A stretch of DNA of 64,000 nucleotides, from assembly GCF_026686735.1 (NCBI RefSeq), contig NZ_CP113432.1, positions 3,399,001 through 3,463,000 of the forward strand, read 5' to 3'. The translations under genes were made by a program, and so were the position numbers. Shown here piece by piece: positions 1 through 8,816 of the stretch (positions within the stretch are counted from its first letter, which is position 1; each line of letters opens with the position of its first letter). The stretch is from Pseudomonas triclosanedens. Its GTDB lineage: Bacteria > Pseudomonadota > Gammaproteobacteria > Pseudomonadales > Pseudomonadaceae. The notes under the pieces were generated by a model that did not search any database, was not told the origin of the DNA, and was given only the letters and a program-made list of their open reading frames with translations.

Positions 1-2
1 GG

Positions 3-92
3 CCGGGGGATTCCTTCGTGGTGGCGGCGGGCTTCAAGGGCACCTGGGAGAACCTCACGCCGGTGCGCAAGGTGTACTTCATTCTGGGCTGA
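3..92 (+). CDS. Cupin-domain protein, C-terminal fragment
   Basis: The window opens inside a gene. Frame 3 reads PGDSFVVAAGFKGTWE and continues to a TGA at 90-92. The pattern GDSFVV-x-AGFKGTWE with a following VRKVYFI strand matches the last beta-strands of the small cupin_3 (DUF861) family. Those are single-domain beta-barrel proteins, often encoded beside amine or amino-acid catabolic genes. Only 29 residues are visible, so function and metal ligands cannot be judged. It runs away from the deacetylase gene downstream and need not share its function. Confidence 0.6.
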   Translation, partial: PGDSFVVAAGFKGTWENLTPVRKVYFILG

Positions 93-400
93 AGACTGCG
101 CCTGGGCAGGCTCACGCCTACAGGCAACGGGTGCGCCATGAGCGGATTCATCCGCGAGTTGCCCACGGCGGACGCAGTCCGCTCCCACGCAACGGCGGCC
201 CATCGGAAGCGCCGTCCGCCCGGCCCACCATGACGCCCGCAAGCCGTACGTCTGCGCACGCTCCACGGTGAAATGAAACGGCTATAACTAGCGGAACGAA
301 ACGGCGGGCCGCCGGGTTCTTGCCGGCAACGCCCGCTCCTATTGGCCTTTTCCCCAGCCCAGTTCAGGCGTGCCCAGCCTGATCGGCGCGGAGCGCTGCG
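93..400. other. Intergenic stretch, no gene seen
   Basis: 308 bases between the cupin stop and the transglycosylase start. I see no convincing reading frame. A TATAAC hexamer at 283-288 could be a -10 element for the downstream gene, but no good -35 lies at the right spacing. Confidence 0.4.
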
Positions 401-1201
401 ATGAGTTACAGAGCTTGGCGATGGGCCCGCAAGTGCATACCCGGATGCTTCGGTCTGGCCTTGCTGAGCGCTCCGCTCTTCGCCAACGCCCAGTTCACCT
501 GCCACGCCCGCGACGGCACCACCAGCCACAGCAGCCATGCCGTCCCCGGCGCGCGCTGCACCCAGCACAACAGCAAGGCCGGCCAGGGCGCCAAGGCAAA
601 GGCCGCGGCGCCACTGGCGCGCGGCAGCGCTTCGGGCGCGGAGCGAATCCGCGTGTACACCTTCGTCCATAATGGCGTGCGCCAGTATGTGAGCCGCCGC
701 CCGGTCGGCATCACCGCGCGGGTCGATGTGCTCGACGTCTACTACATCAAGGGCTGCTACCTGTGCATGGCGCCGAAGGATTTCAACGTCGCAGCCCTGC
801 GCCTGGACACCCGTTCCTATCGGCGGGAAATCGAATCGGCATCGACGCGCTATGGCGTCGACCAGGCGCTGGTGCGGGCGGTGATCCACGCCGAATCGGC
901 GTTTCAACCCAACGCCGTCTCCATCGCCGGCGCCCAGGGGCTGATGCAATTGATGCCAGACACCGCCGTGCGCTTCAACGTAACCAACCCGTTTGATGCG
1001 CGGCAGAACATCCGTGGCGGCGTGCGCTACCTGGCCTGGCTGCTCAAGCGCTTCAACGGCAACCAGAGGCTGGCGCTGGCCAGCTACAACGCCGGTGAAA
1101 TGACCGTCGACAAGTACAACGGCATCCCGCCCTACAGCGAGACGCAAACCTACGTCGCCCGCGTGCAGTCCCTGACCGAGCGCTATCGCAACCATCGCTG
1201 A
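401..1201 (+). CDS. Secreted lytic transglycosylase (SLT domain)
   Basis: This 266-residue protein probably cleaves peptidoglycan glycan strands in the periplasm. A basic N-terminus and hydrophobic stretch ending in ANA at residue 30 look like a Sec signal peptide. Residues 31-115 form a low-complexity region with a DUF4124-like start (FTCHARDG). The SLT fold begins near 145, with the family signature AESAF (catalytic Glu about 165), GLMQLMP (180-186) and a later AYNAG-type motif (LASYNAG). The ATG at 401 was chosen because the signal peptide starts there. It stands alone on the plus strand, followed by REP-like repeats. Target specificity cannot be read from sequence. Confidence 0.85.
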   Translation: MSYRAWRWARKCIPGCFGLALLSAPLFANAQFTCHARDGTTSHSSHAVPGARCTQHNSKAGQGAKAKAAAPLARGSASGAERIRVYTFVHNGVRQYVSRRPVGITARVDVLDVYYIKGCYLCMAPKDFNVAALRLDTRSYRREIESASTRYGVDQALVRAVIHAESAFQPNAVSIAGAQGLMQLMPDTAVRFNVTNPFDARQNIRGGVRYLAWLLKRFNGNQRLALASYNAGEMTVDKYNGIPPYSETQTYVARVQSLTERYRNHR

Positions 1202-1218
1202 CGGGGTGGTTCGGTGAG

Positions 1219-1242
1219 GGTTCGCGAGCTTGCTCGCGAACC
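1219..1242. repeat. REP-like palindrome
   Basis: Perfect inverted repeat with 11-base arms (1219-1229 and 1232-1242) around a TT loop. It resembles the 'GCGAGC..GCTCGC' extragenic palindromes of pseudomonads. It lies 3' of the transglycosylase gene and may serve as its terminator or mRNA stabiliser. Confidence 0.7.
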
Positions 1243-1256
1243 ACATGTGAAGCGAC

Positions 1257-1305
1257 GTAGGGCGCATAACCTGGAACAGGTTATCCGCCGGGCCATCCGC
1301 CCTAC
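1257..1305. repeat. GTAGGGCG-type extragenic repeat
   Basis: A repeat bounded by GTAGGGCG and CGCCCTAC with an internal hairpin (ATAACCTG/CAGGTTAT, 1266-1284). This architecture recurs in P. aeruginosa-group intergenic regions. It lies in the convergent gap between the transglycosylase and the deacetylase. Confidence 0.65.
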
Positions 1306-1335
1306 GAGGCTAGCGCGAACCGGGCACGCCGGGGC

Positions 1336-2442
1336 TCAGGCGAACCTCCACCCCGCCGCCGCCAGCCGCGTATCCAGCGCGGCCAGGTCGGCTTCCACGC
1401 GCGCAGCCGGTTCGGGCATGTACGCCAACGGATCGGTCAGCGTCGATGGCTGGCCGAGGAAGCCTTCCGTCGCGGCATGCAGGCAATAGGCGCTGTAGGC
1501 CGGGTTGTAGCCGCCCTCCTGCACCACCAGCAGCCGCCCGTCGCAGAGTTCGTCGGCAAGCGCGCGGGCACGGCGGGCCAGGTGGTTGAAGCCCTGCATG
1601 GTCACCAGTTGGCGGCCATTGGGGTCGAACTGCGAGGCGTCCAGGCCATTGGCGATGATCAGCAGGTCCGGCTTGAACGCTCGCAGCGCCGGCTCCACGA
1701 AGCGGCTGAAGACCATTTCGTAGAGCTGGTCGCCCGAGCCCATCGGCAGCGGCAGGTTGAGGTTGCTGCCCAGACCCGCGCCATGACCGCGCTCGTCCGC
1801 CGCGCCAGTCTGCGGGTGGCTCGGCCCCCAGGCGCCGTGGTCCATGTGCAGCGACACGGTGAACACCGATGGATCGTCGTAGAAGCCTTCCTGGGTGCCA
1901 TTGCCGTGGTGCACGTCCCAGTCGACGATGGCCACCCGCTCAAGCCCCGCCGCCTGCGCAGCCCGCGCGGCGATCCCGACGTTGTTGAAGAAGCAGTAAC
2001 CGTCGGCCATCGCCGGCGCCGCGTGGTGGCCCGGCGGGCGCACCAGGGCCATCGCCGGGTTGCCGGTGGCCAGTACGCTTTGCAGCGCCTGCACGCTGGT
2101 GCCGGCGGCGGCCAGAAGCCCGGCCAGGCTGCCGGGGGACATCAGCGTGGTACTGCTGAAACGCTTGCCCTGCGCGTCCGCTGCGAAGATTCCACGCAGA
2201 TAGCCGGCATCGTGGAAGCTCAGCAGTTCTTGCTCGCTGGCATGACGGCCCTCATGCCAGCGCAGCGAGCCCGCAACCGGCCCGCGCTGGAGAATGGCGC
2301 GCATGTTGAGCAACCGGGGATTGCTCTCCGGGTGTTGCAGTTGTTCGGCCAGCAGTTCGCTGGGCGGCGCCTCGAAGACGCCGGCGGCGGTGTCGTGGCG
2401 CAGCACGTCGTCGTGCCAGAAAACATCCATCGTGTGACTCAT
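1336..2442 (-). CDS. Class II histone deacetylase-family amidohydrolase (acetylpolyamine deacetylase type)
   Basis: A 368-residue zinc amidohydrolase of the HDAC superfamily; bacterial members such as HDAH and acetylpolyamine amidohydrolases remove acetyl groups from polyamines or similar amides. Visible signatures are PPGHHA (residues 136-141), the metal-binding DWDVHHGNGT (174-183, with D176 and H178 as expected zinc ligands), NGLDAS (D268) and EGGYNP near the C-terminus. I chose the ATG at 2442 because a GAGGG Shine-Dalgarno precedes it and family homology begins there; an upstream extension to 2583 lacks support. It is the last gene downstream of an M24 hydrolase and a polyamine-type ABC importer, suggesting an acetylated amine substrate. 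The natural substrate is unproven. Confidence 0.85.
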   Translation of the reverse strand: MSHTMDVFWHDDVLRHDTAAGVFEAPPSELLAEQLQHPESNPRLLNMRAILQRGPVAGSLRWHEGRHASEQELLSFHDAGYLRGIFAADAQGKRFSSTTLMSPGSLAGLLAAAGTSVQALQSVLATGNPAMALVRPPGHHAAPAMADGYCFFNNVGIAARAAQAAGLERVAIVDWDVHHGNGTQEGFYDDPSVFTVSLHMDHGAWGPSHPQTGAADERGHGAGLGSNLNLPLPMGSGDQLYEMVFSRFVEPALRAFKPDLLIIANGLDASQFDPNGRQLVTMQGFNHLARRARALADELCDGRLLVVQEGGYNPAYSAYCLHAATEGFLGQPSTLTDPLAYMPEPAARVEADLAALDTRLAAAGWRFA

Positions 2443-2604
2443 CGGAAACCCTCGGATTCCATCACTGCGCCCGCAAACGCAGGCACGCTTCAAACAGGTT
2501 GATACGGGTTTGCATTGGGCCAGAGAACTCGGCGGGCGGCCGAAGACAGTGCTTAGCACGGTGAGGCCGCCCAACGAGGTCATGCGGCTGAAGGCGAGCC
2601 TGTG

Positions 2605-3756
2605 TCAGTCGATGACCGTCAGCTCCGGCGGCAGCTCTGACAGGCTTGCCGAACCCTTCTCGCCACACAGCACGGTGTCGCCGAGCTTGATACCGAAGCC
2701 TTCGTTGTACAACGACAGGTTGGGCTCGATGGAGAACGACATGTTCGGCTGGAACACGTGATCATCGGCCTCGTCCACCATCATCGCTTCCAGCCAGGTC
2801 GGCGGGTACGCGAGGCCGAGGCTGTAGCCGATGCGGTGCACGCGGGTGCGCGAGAGGTCGATGCGGTCGAGGATCTGGTTGCACACGCGGTTGGCCTCGC
2901 CCACTGGCGTGCCGGGTCGGGCGATATCGATGGCGGCGTTGAAGGCCTCGGTGAGCAGGGTCGCCACTTCTTTCACCCGCGGGCTGGGTTTGCCGATCAC
3001 GGCGGTGCGCATGAGGATGGCGTGGTAGCGGTTGCACACGCCGGCGTGTTCGAGGATCACCACGTCGCCGTGGCTGATGGTCTGGCGGTGCGGCATGGCG
3101 TGGGTCATGGTGCTGCGGCGGCCGGTGGCACACATCGGGCTGATCGCCGAATACTCGCTGCCGGCACGGCCCAGGGCGTTGGCCACGATACCGGCCACTT
3201 CCACCTCGGAGATACCCGGGCGCAGTGCTTCGAAGGCGGCCAGCATGCCCTGGTCGGCCATGCGCGCGGCGCTGCGCTGGTACTCGATTTCCTCGGCGGT
3301 CTTGATCAGGCGGTTCTCGGCGACCAGGGGGCCGGCATCTTCGAAACGGGCCTCGGGCATATAGCCCAGCAGTGCGTTGTACTGTGCCGGGGAGAAGGTC
3401 GAGGCGGTCATTTCCAGGCCTATGCGCGCTTGGGAGAGGCCCGCCTGGGCGAGCACGTCGGCGACGATCTTCAGCGGGTCCTGCCTGGCGATGTCATAGA
3501 AGATCGCCTCGTCGATGCACGACAGCTCCCAGGTGCAGGGCTCCTCGCTGGTGCGGGTGAGGAACACCGGCTCCGCCAGCTTCGGCGAGATGATCAGCGC
3601 CTGGTACCAGAGGAAGCCCAGGCTGTCGAAGCCGCTCAGGTAGTTGATGTTGTCCGGGTAGTTGACCACCAGGGCATCCAGGCCACGATCGGCCATGCGG
3701 CGTTTGACGGCTTCGACGCGTTGACGGTAGGTGCGCGCGGGAAAAGCGGTAAGCAT
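2605..3756 (-). CDS. M24-family (creatinase/ectoine hydrolase-like) hydrolase
   Basis: 383 residues with an N-terminal creatinase domain (about 12-140) and a C-terminal pita-bread M24 domain. Metal aminopeptidases of this fold use Asp, Asp, His, Glu, Glu. Here the two Asp positions read ILEHAG and YHAILMRT, and the His motif reads RIGYSLGLAYPP, so the usual metal ligands appear replaced. That pattern is shared with creatinase and DoeA/EutD-type ectoine hydrolases, which open C-N bonds without a metal. The gene lies between the deacetylase and the ABC permease genes, all on the minus strand, so it probably hydrolyses the imported amine or amide. Exact substrate unknown. Confidence 0.75.
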   Translation of the reverse strand: MLTAFPARTYRQRVEAVKRRMADRGLDALVVNYPDNINYLSGFDSLGFLWYQALIISPKLAEPVFLTRTSEEPCTWELSCIDEAIFYDIARQDPLKIVADVLAQAGLSQARIGLEMTASTFSPAQYNALLGYMPEARFEDAGPLVAENRLIKTAEEIEYQRSAARMADQGMLAAFEALRPGISEVEVAGIVANALGRAGSEYSAISPMCATGRRSTMTHAMPHRQTISHGDVVILEHAGVCNRYHAILMRTAVIGKPSPRVKEVATLLTEAFNAAIDIARPGTPVGEANRVCNQILDRIDLSRTRVHRIGYSLGLAYPPTWLEAMMVDEADDHVFQPNMSFSIEPNLSLYNEGFGIKLGDTVLCGEKGSASLSELPPELTVID

Positions 3757-3846
3757 GGGGATTCCCTCCTCAGGGACAAGGTGCGTTCGACAGACAGGTT
3801 GTGCGGCCGCCAGCCAGCGGCCCGGTGTGGAGCGGATGAAGCGCGG

Positions 3847-4686
3847 TCAGGCAGGCGGTCGGCGCCGTTCGAAGTACATGCGCAGCAGCATCACCGCCAG
3901 GGTGAGGACGATCATCAGGGTGGACACGGCGGCAATCGCCGGGTCGAGGTTGTAGCGCAGGCCGTCCCAGATGCGCTTGGGCAGCGTCACCACGCTCAGG
4001 CCGCTGGTGAACAGCGTCACCACCACCTCCTCCCAGGACATCACGAAGCCCATGAAAAAGCTGCCCAGCAGGCCGCCGCGCACGTTCGGCAGCAGCACGC
4101 TCCACAGCGTCGGCCAGAGCCCGGCGCCGAGCGAGCGCGATGCCTTGTACAAGCTCAGGTCGAGCCGTGCATAGGCCACCAGCATGGCGATCACCGAGTA
4201 CGGCAGCGCCATCAGCAGATGGCCGAAGCCAACGCCCAGCAGGCTGTCGAGAATGCCCAGGCGTGCATCGAGGTAGTAGATCGACATGGCCGAGACCACC
4301 TGCGGCACGATCATCGGCAGCAGCACGATGGCGGTCAGCAGCGTGCGGTAGCGGCGTTGCAGCCAGATGCCGGTGGCGAACAGGAACGCCAGCGCCGTGG
4401 CCAGCGCGCCGACCAGCAGTGCCAGCCCCAGGCTCTGCAGGATCGACAGCAGCCAGGCGCCATCGAACAGCGTCGCGTAGTGGCGCAGCGACCAGTCGCC
4501 ATCCGGGAAGGCCAGGTAGCGCTGGTTGCCGAACGACAGCGGCACGATCACCAGGATCGGCAGCATGAGGAACAGCGCGGCCAGTACCAGGCCGAACCAG
4601 GATAGCCAGCGCCCCAGCGGCAGGCGCGGCGGCTGCGGTTTGTCTCGCTTGGGCATGGCGCAGACGAAGGTTCCCTGCGGCGTCAC
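3847..4686 (-). CDS. ABC importer permease, PotC/YdcV-like
   Basis: A 279-residue inner-membrane permease of the spermidine/putrescine type, with about six hydrophobic segments and a cytoplasmic EAA loop near ASRSLGAGLWPTL. It should pair with the upstream permease to form the channel. The start is a GTG at 4686 overlapping the stop of the preceding gene by four bases (GTGA), the classic arrangement for translational coupling. An internal ATG at 4656 (MPKRDK) is an alternative start. The gene is the fourth transport component of the operon read from 7761. Confidence 0.85.
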   Translation of the reverse strand: MTPQGTFVCAMPKRDKPQPPRLPLGRWLSWFGLVLAALFLMLPILVIVPLSFGNQRYLAFPDGDWSLRHYATLFDGAWLLSILQSLGLALLVGALATALAFLFATGIWLQRRYRTLLTAIVLLPMIVPQVVSAMSIYYLDARLGILDSLLGVGFGHLLMALPYSVIAMLVAYARLDLSLYKASRSLGAGLWPTLWSVLLPNVRGGLLGSFFMGFVMSWEEVVVTLFTSGLSVVTLPKRIWDGLRYNLDPAIAAVSTLMIVLTLAVMLLRMYFERRRPPA

Positions 4687-5534
4687 AGCTCATTCCTCCC
4701 CAGCAGGCGGCGGAAGCCGACCAGTTGTCCGAACAGCAGTGCGCAGCCGACCACCAGCAGCATCAGCACGATGCTCAGCGCCGCGCCCAGGCCCCAGTTG
4801 GAAAGCTGGAACATCTGCACGTAGATGTACTCGGCGAGCATGGCCGCCTTGCCGCCGCCCAGCAGCGCCGGGGTGACGAAGCAACCCAGGCTGAACACGA
4901 AGACGATGGCGGACGCGGCGACCACGCCCGGCAGGGTAAGCGGGACGAAAATATCGCGCAGCGTCTGCCAGCGGCTCGCGCCGAGGCTGCTGGCGGCACG
5001 CAGCAGGCTGTCATCGACCTGACGCAGCGACGACAGCAGTGGCAGCACCGCGTACGGCACCATGAAATGCACCATGCCGATCAGCGCACCCAGCTCGTTG
5101 CGCACCAGCGGCGGCGGCGCATCGAACCAGCCGGTGGCCATCAGCCCCTGGCTGACCAGCCCGCCATTGCGCAGCAGCACCAGCCAGGCGAATGCGCGGA
5201 TCAGCATCGACAGCCAGAACGGCAGCAGCACGAACAGCTCGATCAGTTGCCGGCCGCGCGGCGTCGCGAAACGCCAGCGGTAGGCGATCAGGTAGGCGAT
5301 GCCGACGCTGATCGCAGTCGTCAGCAGGCAGATGCGCAGCGTGCGCCAGATAACCGTCTGCAGGTTGGCGTTGTCGGCGATGGCCATGTAATTCTGCGTG
5401 CCCCACTCCGGCAGGCTGAAGCTCCAGCCCAGCACGCCGAGGGTCGGTAGCAGGTAGCCGACCACAACCAGCAGCGGCAAGGGCAGGATCAGCAGGCCGT
5501 AGACCGGCAGCACGCCAGGTGCCAGGCGTCGCAT
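4683..5534 (-). CDS. ABC importer permease, PotB/YdcU-like
   Basis: A 283-residue integral membrane protein with six predicted hydrophobic segments and the permease EAA-type loop (AASSLGASRWQTLRDIFVP). It begins with a basic MRRLAP and a membrane segment typical of PotB. It starts one base after the stop of the binding-protein gene and ends overlapping the second permease, so all four transport genes look co-translated. Homology to PotB/YdcU suggests a polyamine-like or other cationic amine substrate. Confidence 0.85.
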   Translation of the reverse strand: MRRLAPGVLPVYGLLILPLPLLVVVGYLLPTLGVLGWSFSLPEWGTQNYMAIADNANLQTVIWRTLRICLLTTAISVGIAYLIAYRWRFATPRGRQLIELFVLLPFWLSMLIRAFAWLVLLRNGGLVSQGLMATGWFDAPPPLVRNELGALIGMVHFMVPYAVLPLLSSLRQVDDSLLRAASSLGASRWQTLRDIFVPLTLPGVVAASAIVFVFSLGCFVTPALLGGGKAAMLAEYIYVQMFQLSNWGLGAALSIVLMLLVVGCALLFGQLVGFRRLLGRNEL

Positions 5535-5535
5535 C

Positions 5536-6654
5536 TCAGCCTCCGATCAGCGCCAGGTAGCGCTCCAGGGTTTCGCCGTAATGCTCGGCGTGCCACTTGT
5601 TGTTGAGCGATACCTGCTTCTTCAGGTTGTCCGGCGCGGTGGGGTTGATCGCCTGCAGCTGCGGGCTGAGCAGCTCGTTGGCCGCCAGGTTCACCGGCCC
5701 CATGTTGTAGACCTCCATGAGCCTGGCCTGGACCTCCGGGCGTAGTGCGTAGGCGATGAACTGCATCGCGGCCTTGGCGCCGGCGGGATTGTTCTTCGGC
5801 ACCATCCACACCGACGGCGAGACGATGCCGCCATCGAAACTCCAGTCGATCCTGCCGCCGGTATCGTTCTTCACCAGCTCCGCGCGGGTGTGCCACAACT
5901 GCGCCATGCTCACCTCGCCGTCGCGGATCAGTTGCTGCGACTCGGCGCCGGTAGACCAGTGAGTGGCGATGTGCGGCAGCAGTTCCTCGATCTTGCGCAG
6001 CGCGCGGTCGACATCCAGCGGATAGAGCTGCTCGGGCGGCACACCGTCGGCCAGCAGCGCGCACTCGAGGTTGGCGCTCATCCACTTGTAGAGAGTGCGC
6101 TTGCCCGGGTACTTCTTCACATCCCAGAAGTCCGCCCAGGACTTGGGTGGGTTCTTGCCGAACTGCTCGTGGTCGTAGCCGATCACGTAGCTGTAGCTGT
6201 AGTTGGCGAGACCGAAATCGTGCACATCGCCGTAGCCGATCAGCGACCTGTCGACGATGCCGAAATCGATCGGCGCAAGGAACTTGTCCCGGCCCAGCCG
6301 GTAGGACGAATACATCTCTCCATCGCACACGTCCCAGCGCACCGCACCGCTGTTCACCTGGGTCTTCAGCGCGCCCTCGGTCGGCCCGCTGCCATCGATC
6401 TTCAGGGCCAGCCCCGCTACCTGGCCGAAGCCGCCGAAGCTCTTCTCGAAGGCCGGCACCGCATCGCCGCCCCAGTTGGCGACGACCAGGTTGCCGGCGG
6501 CGAAGGCGCGACCGCCCATGCCGAACGGCAAGACGCTGGCGGCGGCGAGCAGCAGCAGATTGCGGTTGAAGTGGCGGCGGCTGATGCCGGCCCGCTCGGC
6601 GCGCTCGGCGGCGACCTCCAGTGCATCTTCGATGAAGCCTTGGCGTTCGTTCAT
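5536..6654 (-). CDS. Periplasmic polyamine-type binding protein, Tat signal
   Basis: A 372-residue extracellular solute-binding protein of the PotD/PotF class, which captures substrate and delivers it to the permeases. The N-terminus is unusual: about 24 charged residues precede SRRHFNRN (25-32) and a hydrophobic stretch ending in AFA. This looks like a twin-arginine signal rather than the Sec signal of PotD. The mature part shows the family pattern (NLVVANWGGDA, WADFWDVKKYPGKR). A second paralogue lies at 60505-61533. Upstream, a one-mismatch version of the AANAANAA motif lies at 6673-6680. The ligand cannot be read directly. Confidence 0.85.
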   Translation of the reverse strand: MNERQGFIEDALEVAAERAERAGISRRHFNRNLLLLAAASVLPFGMGGRAFAAGNLVVANWGGDAVPAFEKSFGGFGQVAGLALKIDGSGPTEGALKTQVNSGAVRWDVCDGEMYSSYRLGRDKFLAPIDFGIVDRSLIGYGDVHDFGLANYSYSYVIGYDHEQFGKNPPKSWADFWDVKKYPGKRTLYKWMSANLECALLADGVPPEQLYPLDVDRALRKIEELLPHIATHWSTGAESQQLIRDGEVSMAQLWHTRAELVKNDTGGRIDWSFDGGIVSPSVWMVPKNNPAGAKAAMQFIAYALRPEVQARLMEVYNMGPVNLAANELLSPQLQAINPTAPDNLKKQVSLNNKWHAEHYGETLERYLALIGG

Positions 6655-6681
6655 GTGATTGCTCCCCGATCGTTGTTTTCG

Positions 6682-7761
6682 TTATGCGGACAACAGGTGG
6701 CAGTTCTGCGGCGACCAACTGCACCAATAGCGCTGGCCGCTGCGCAGGCTGCCCAGCATTGGGTGCGAAACCGGCAGGCGCAGGTCGATACGCTCGCCCT
6801 GCTCCAGCATCAGTTCGAGATTGACGTGGGCGCCCTGGTAGGTGGCGTTGCCCGCGGTGGCGCACAGGCCGTTGTCGCGGCCGGCGTCATGCAGCGGGCG
6901 CAGGTCGATGTGCTCCGGGCGCACGGCCAGCCACTGCCGCGCGCCGTCGCCGGGCTGCGCCGCCTGGGCCACGCGCAGATGCTGGCCCCGGTAGTCGCAT
7001 AGCGTGGCTTCGGCTTCGCGACCGAGCACGCCGACCTCCAGCAGGTTGGTGTCGCCGAGGAAATTGGCGACGAAGCGGCTGGCCGGACGCTCGTAGACCT
7101 CACGCGGGGTGCCGACCTGCTCCAGGCGCCCCTTGTTGAACACTGCGATGCGATCCGACAGGGCCAGGGCTTCTTCCTGGTCGTGGGTGACGAAGACGAA
7201 GGTGGTGCCGAAGTCCTTGTGCATGCGAGCCAGCTCGCCCTGCATTTCCTGGCGCAGGCGGCGGTCCAGCGCGGACAGCGGCTCATCGAGCAACAGCAGC
7301 CTGGGCTTGAACACCAGCGCACGGGCCAGCGCCACGCGCTGTTGCTGGCCGCCGGAAAGCTGGCTGATGCCCCGCCCGCCCATCCCGGCCAGGCCGACGC
7401 GCTCCAGCACCTCGGCGACGCGGCGCTCGATCTCGGCGCCCGGCACCTTGCGGATGCGCAGCGGGTAGGCAACGTTCTGCGCCACGCTCATGTGCGGAAA
7501 CAGCGCATAGCCCTGAAACACCACGCCGAACTCGCGCTGGTCCGGCGGCAGCCGGGTGATATCGCGGCCACCCTGCTCGATGCGCCCCTCGCTGGGCTCG
7601 ACGAAGCCGGCGAGCATCATCAGCGTGGTGCTCTTGCCCGAGCCCGAAGGCCCCAGCAGGGTGAGGAACTCGCCCTGGCGGATGCTCAAGCTGAGGTCGC
7701 TCAGGACCTGCAGATTGCCATAGCGCTTGCCCAGTCCGAGCAAGTCGACGAAATGCTGCAT
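6682..7761 (-). CDS. ABC importer ATPase, PotA-like
   Basis: 359 residues with all nucleotide-binding motifs: Walker A GPSGSGKST (37-45), Q-loop Q83, signature LSGGQ (135-139) and Walker B LLLLDE (155-160). A C-terminal TOBE-type regulatory domain follows from about 240. The ATG at 7761 has a GGAG ribosome site; upstream extension in frame to 7869 is not supported by homology. It is the first gene of the operon PotA-D-B-C-M24-deacetylase as read on the minus strand. A perfect AANAANAA motif lies 17 bases upstream of the start, suggesting Crc/Hfq control of uptake. Confidence 0.9.
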   Translation of the reverse strand: MQHFVDLLGLGKRYGNLQVLSDLSLSIRQGEFLTLLGPSGSGKSTTLMMLAGFVEPSEGRIEQGGRDITRLPPDQREFGVVFQGYALFPHMSVAQNVAYPLRIRKVPGAEIERRVAEVLERVGLAGMGGRGISQLSGGQQQRVALARALVFKPRLLLLDEPLSALDRRLRQEMQGELARMHKDFGTTFVFVTHDQEEALALSDRIAVFNKGRLEQVGTPREVYERPASRFVANFLGDTNLLEVGVLGREAEATLCDYRGQHLRVAQAAQPGDGARQWLAVRPEHIDLRPLHDAGRDNGLCATAGNATYQGAHVNLELMLEQGERIDLRLPVSHPMLGSLRSGQRYWCSWSPQNCHLLSA

Positions 7762-7778
7762 GGCGGGTCTCCAGCCGT

Positions 7779-7786
7779 TTGTTCTT
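7779..7786 (-). promoter_or_regulatory. Crc/Hfq-type CA motif before the ABC ATPase gene
   Basis: The mRNA reads AAGAACAA, a perfect AANAANAA, 17 bases upstream of the ATG and just ahead of the Shine-Dalgarno. This motif is the established binding site for Hfq with Crc in pseudomonads. Confidence 0.6.
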
Positions 7787-7860
7787 GTAGGTGCTGTTCG
7801 CCGGCCCGCGTGACGGGACTTCGGCGTTCGACTTGGGGCGATCATCTCCAGTAATTTAAG

Positions 7861-7896
7861 TAACGACAATTCAATAGTTTTCCGGCTGAATCGTTA
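7861..7896. promoter_or_regulatory. Candidate LysR operator, imperfect dyad
   Basis: In the divergent gap between the ABC operon and the LysR gene, ATTCA (7869-7873) and TGAAT (7887-7891) are separated by 13 bases. The dyad extends outward to TAACGA on the left and TCGTTA on the right, with a short bulge. The region is AT-rich compared with its surroundings. The position and T-N11-A-like form fit a LysR-type site controlling both genes. No binding data. Confidence 0.45.
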
Positions 7897-7922
7897 GTCA
7901 AATTCACAGAAAAGAGGCTCCC

Positions 7923-8816
7923 ATGCGTCAGAACAGTGCGTTTCGCATGCCATCCCTGATCGCCCTGCGCGCTTTCGAGGCATTGGTCAGGCAAGGCAGC
8001 ATCGGCCGCGCCGCGCTGGAGCTGCACGTCACCCACGGCGCGGTCAGCCACCAGGTGAAGAAGCTGGAAGAAGAACTTGGCGTGGCGCTGGTGGAGCGCC
8101 AGGGCAAAGGCGTCAAGCTGACTCCGGCCGGGCGCCAGTTGAGCCAGCAGATCAGCAGCGCCTTCGACCAGTTGCGCGATATCCGCCGTGCCTTGCCCAA
8201 CGAGGAACCGGCCGGCGAACTGCGCATCGCCTGCGCGCCGGCGCTGCTGGCACGGGTGTCATCGCTGCTGGAGAAATTCCTGCGCAACTACCAGGAAGTG
8301 GCCCTGCACCTGTTGCCGATGAGCAGCGACCTGGGCGACGTGGACATGGTGATTTCCTTTGGCGAAACCCATATCGAGGGCCAGCGCTTCGCCGCCCTGG
8401 GCGACATCCGCTACTTCCCCGTATGCAGCCCGCGCCTGCTCAACACCCAGGACCATCTGCGCAAACCCCGCGACCTGGCGCGCCAGGTGCTGCTGCACGA
8501 AGACGACGGCTTCGACTGGAGCCGCTACTTCCTCGCCGCCGGCATTCCGGGGTTGCAGGCGCGGCAGAACGTCTTCCTGCCTGACGCCTACCTGACCATC
8601 CGCGCGGCGATCGCCGGTGGCGGCGTGACCATCAGCGACCACATCCTCGCTGGCGAGGAACTGCACCAGGGGCGGCTGGTGCGCCTGTTCGACGTTGACT
8701 TCCCGGCACCCCACCCCTACTTCCTGATCATCCCACCCCACGGCCACCAGGCCCTCGCGCAGGAGTTCGCCGATTGGCTGCTGCGCGAGCTGGAGGCGAT
8801 CCCGGCATTCGATTGA
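7923..8816 (+). CDS. LysR-type regulator, GcvA-like
   Basis: 297 residues with an N-terminal winged helix-turn-helix (residues about 10-70; LHVTHGAVSHQVKKLEEELG is the recognition region) and a C-terminal effector-binding domain. The conserved LIALRAFEALVRQGS start and overall layout match the GcvA/AmpR branch of LysR proteins. Its start lies 161 bases from the divergent ABC importer operon, the classic arrangement for a regulator of the adjacent operon with autoregulation at the shared dyad. The ligand may be the imported amine or a breakdown product; this is inference from context. Confidence 0.85.
   Translation: MRQNSAFRMPSLIALRAFEALVRQGSIGRAALELHVTHGAVSHQVKKLEEELGVALVERQGKGVKLTPAGRQLSQQISSAFDQLRDIRRALPNEEPAGELRIACAPALLARVSSLLEKFLRNYQEVALHLLPMSSDLGDVDMVISFGETHIEGQRFAALGDIRYFPVCSPRLLNTQDHLRKPRDLARQVLLHEDDGFDWSRYFLAAGIPGLQARQNVFLPDAYLTIRAAIAGGGVTISDHILAGEELHQGRLVRLFDVDFPAPHPYFLIIPPHGHQALAQEFADWLLRELEAIPAFD

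Noticed and set aside
2758..4605. Long open frame on the plus strand, 615 codons
   Set aside because: It lies antisense to M24 and permease genes, is rich in Arg, Gln and His, and shows no family pattern; typical of high-GC codon bias.
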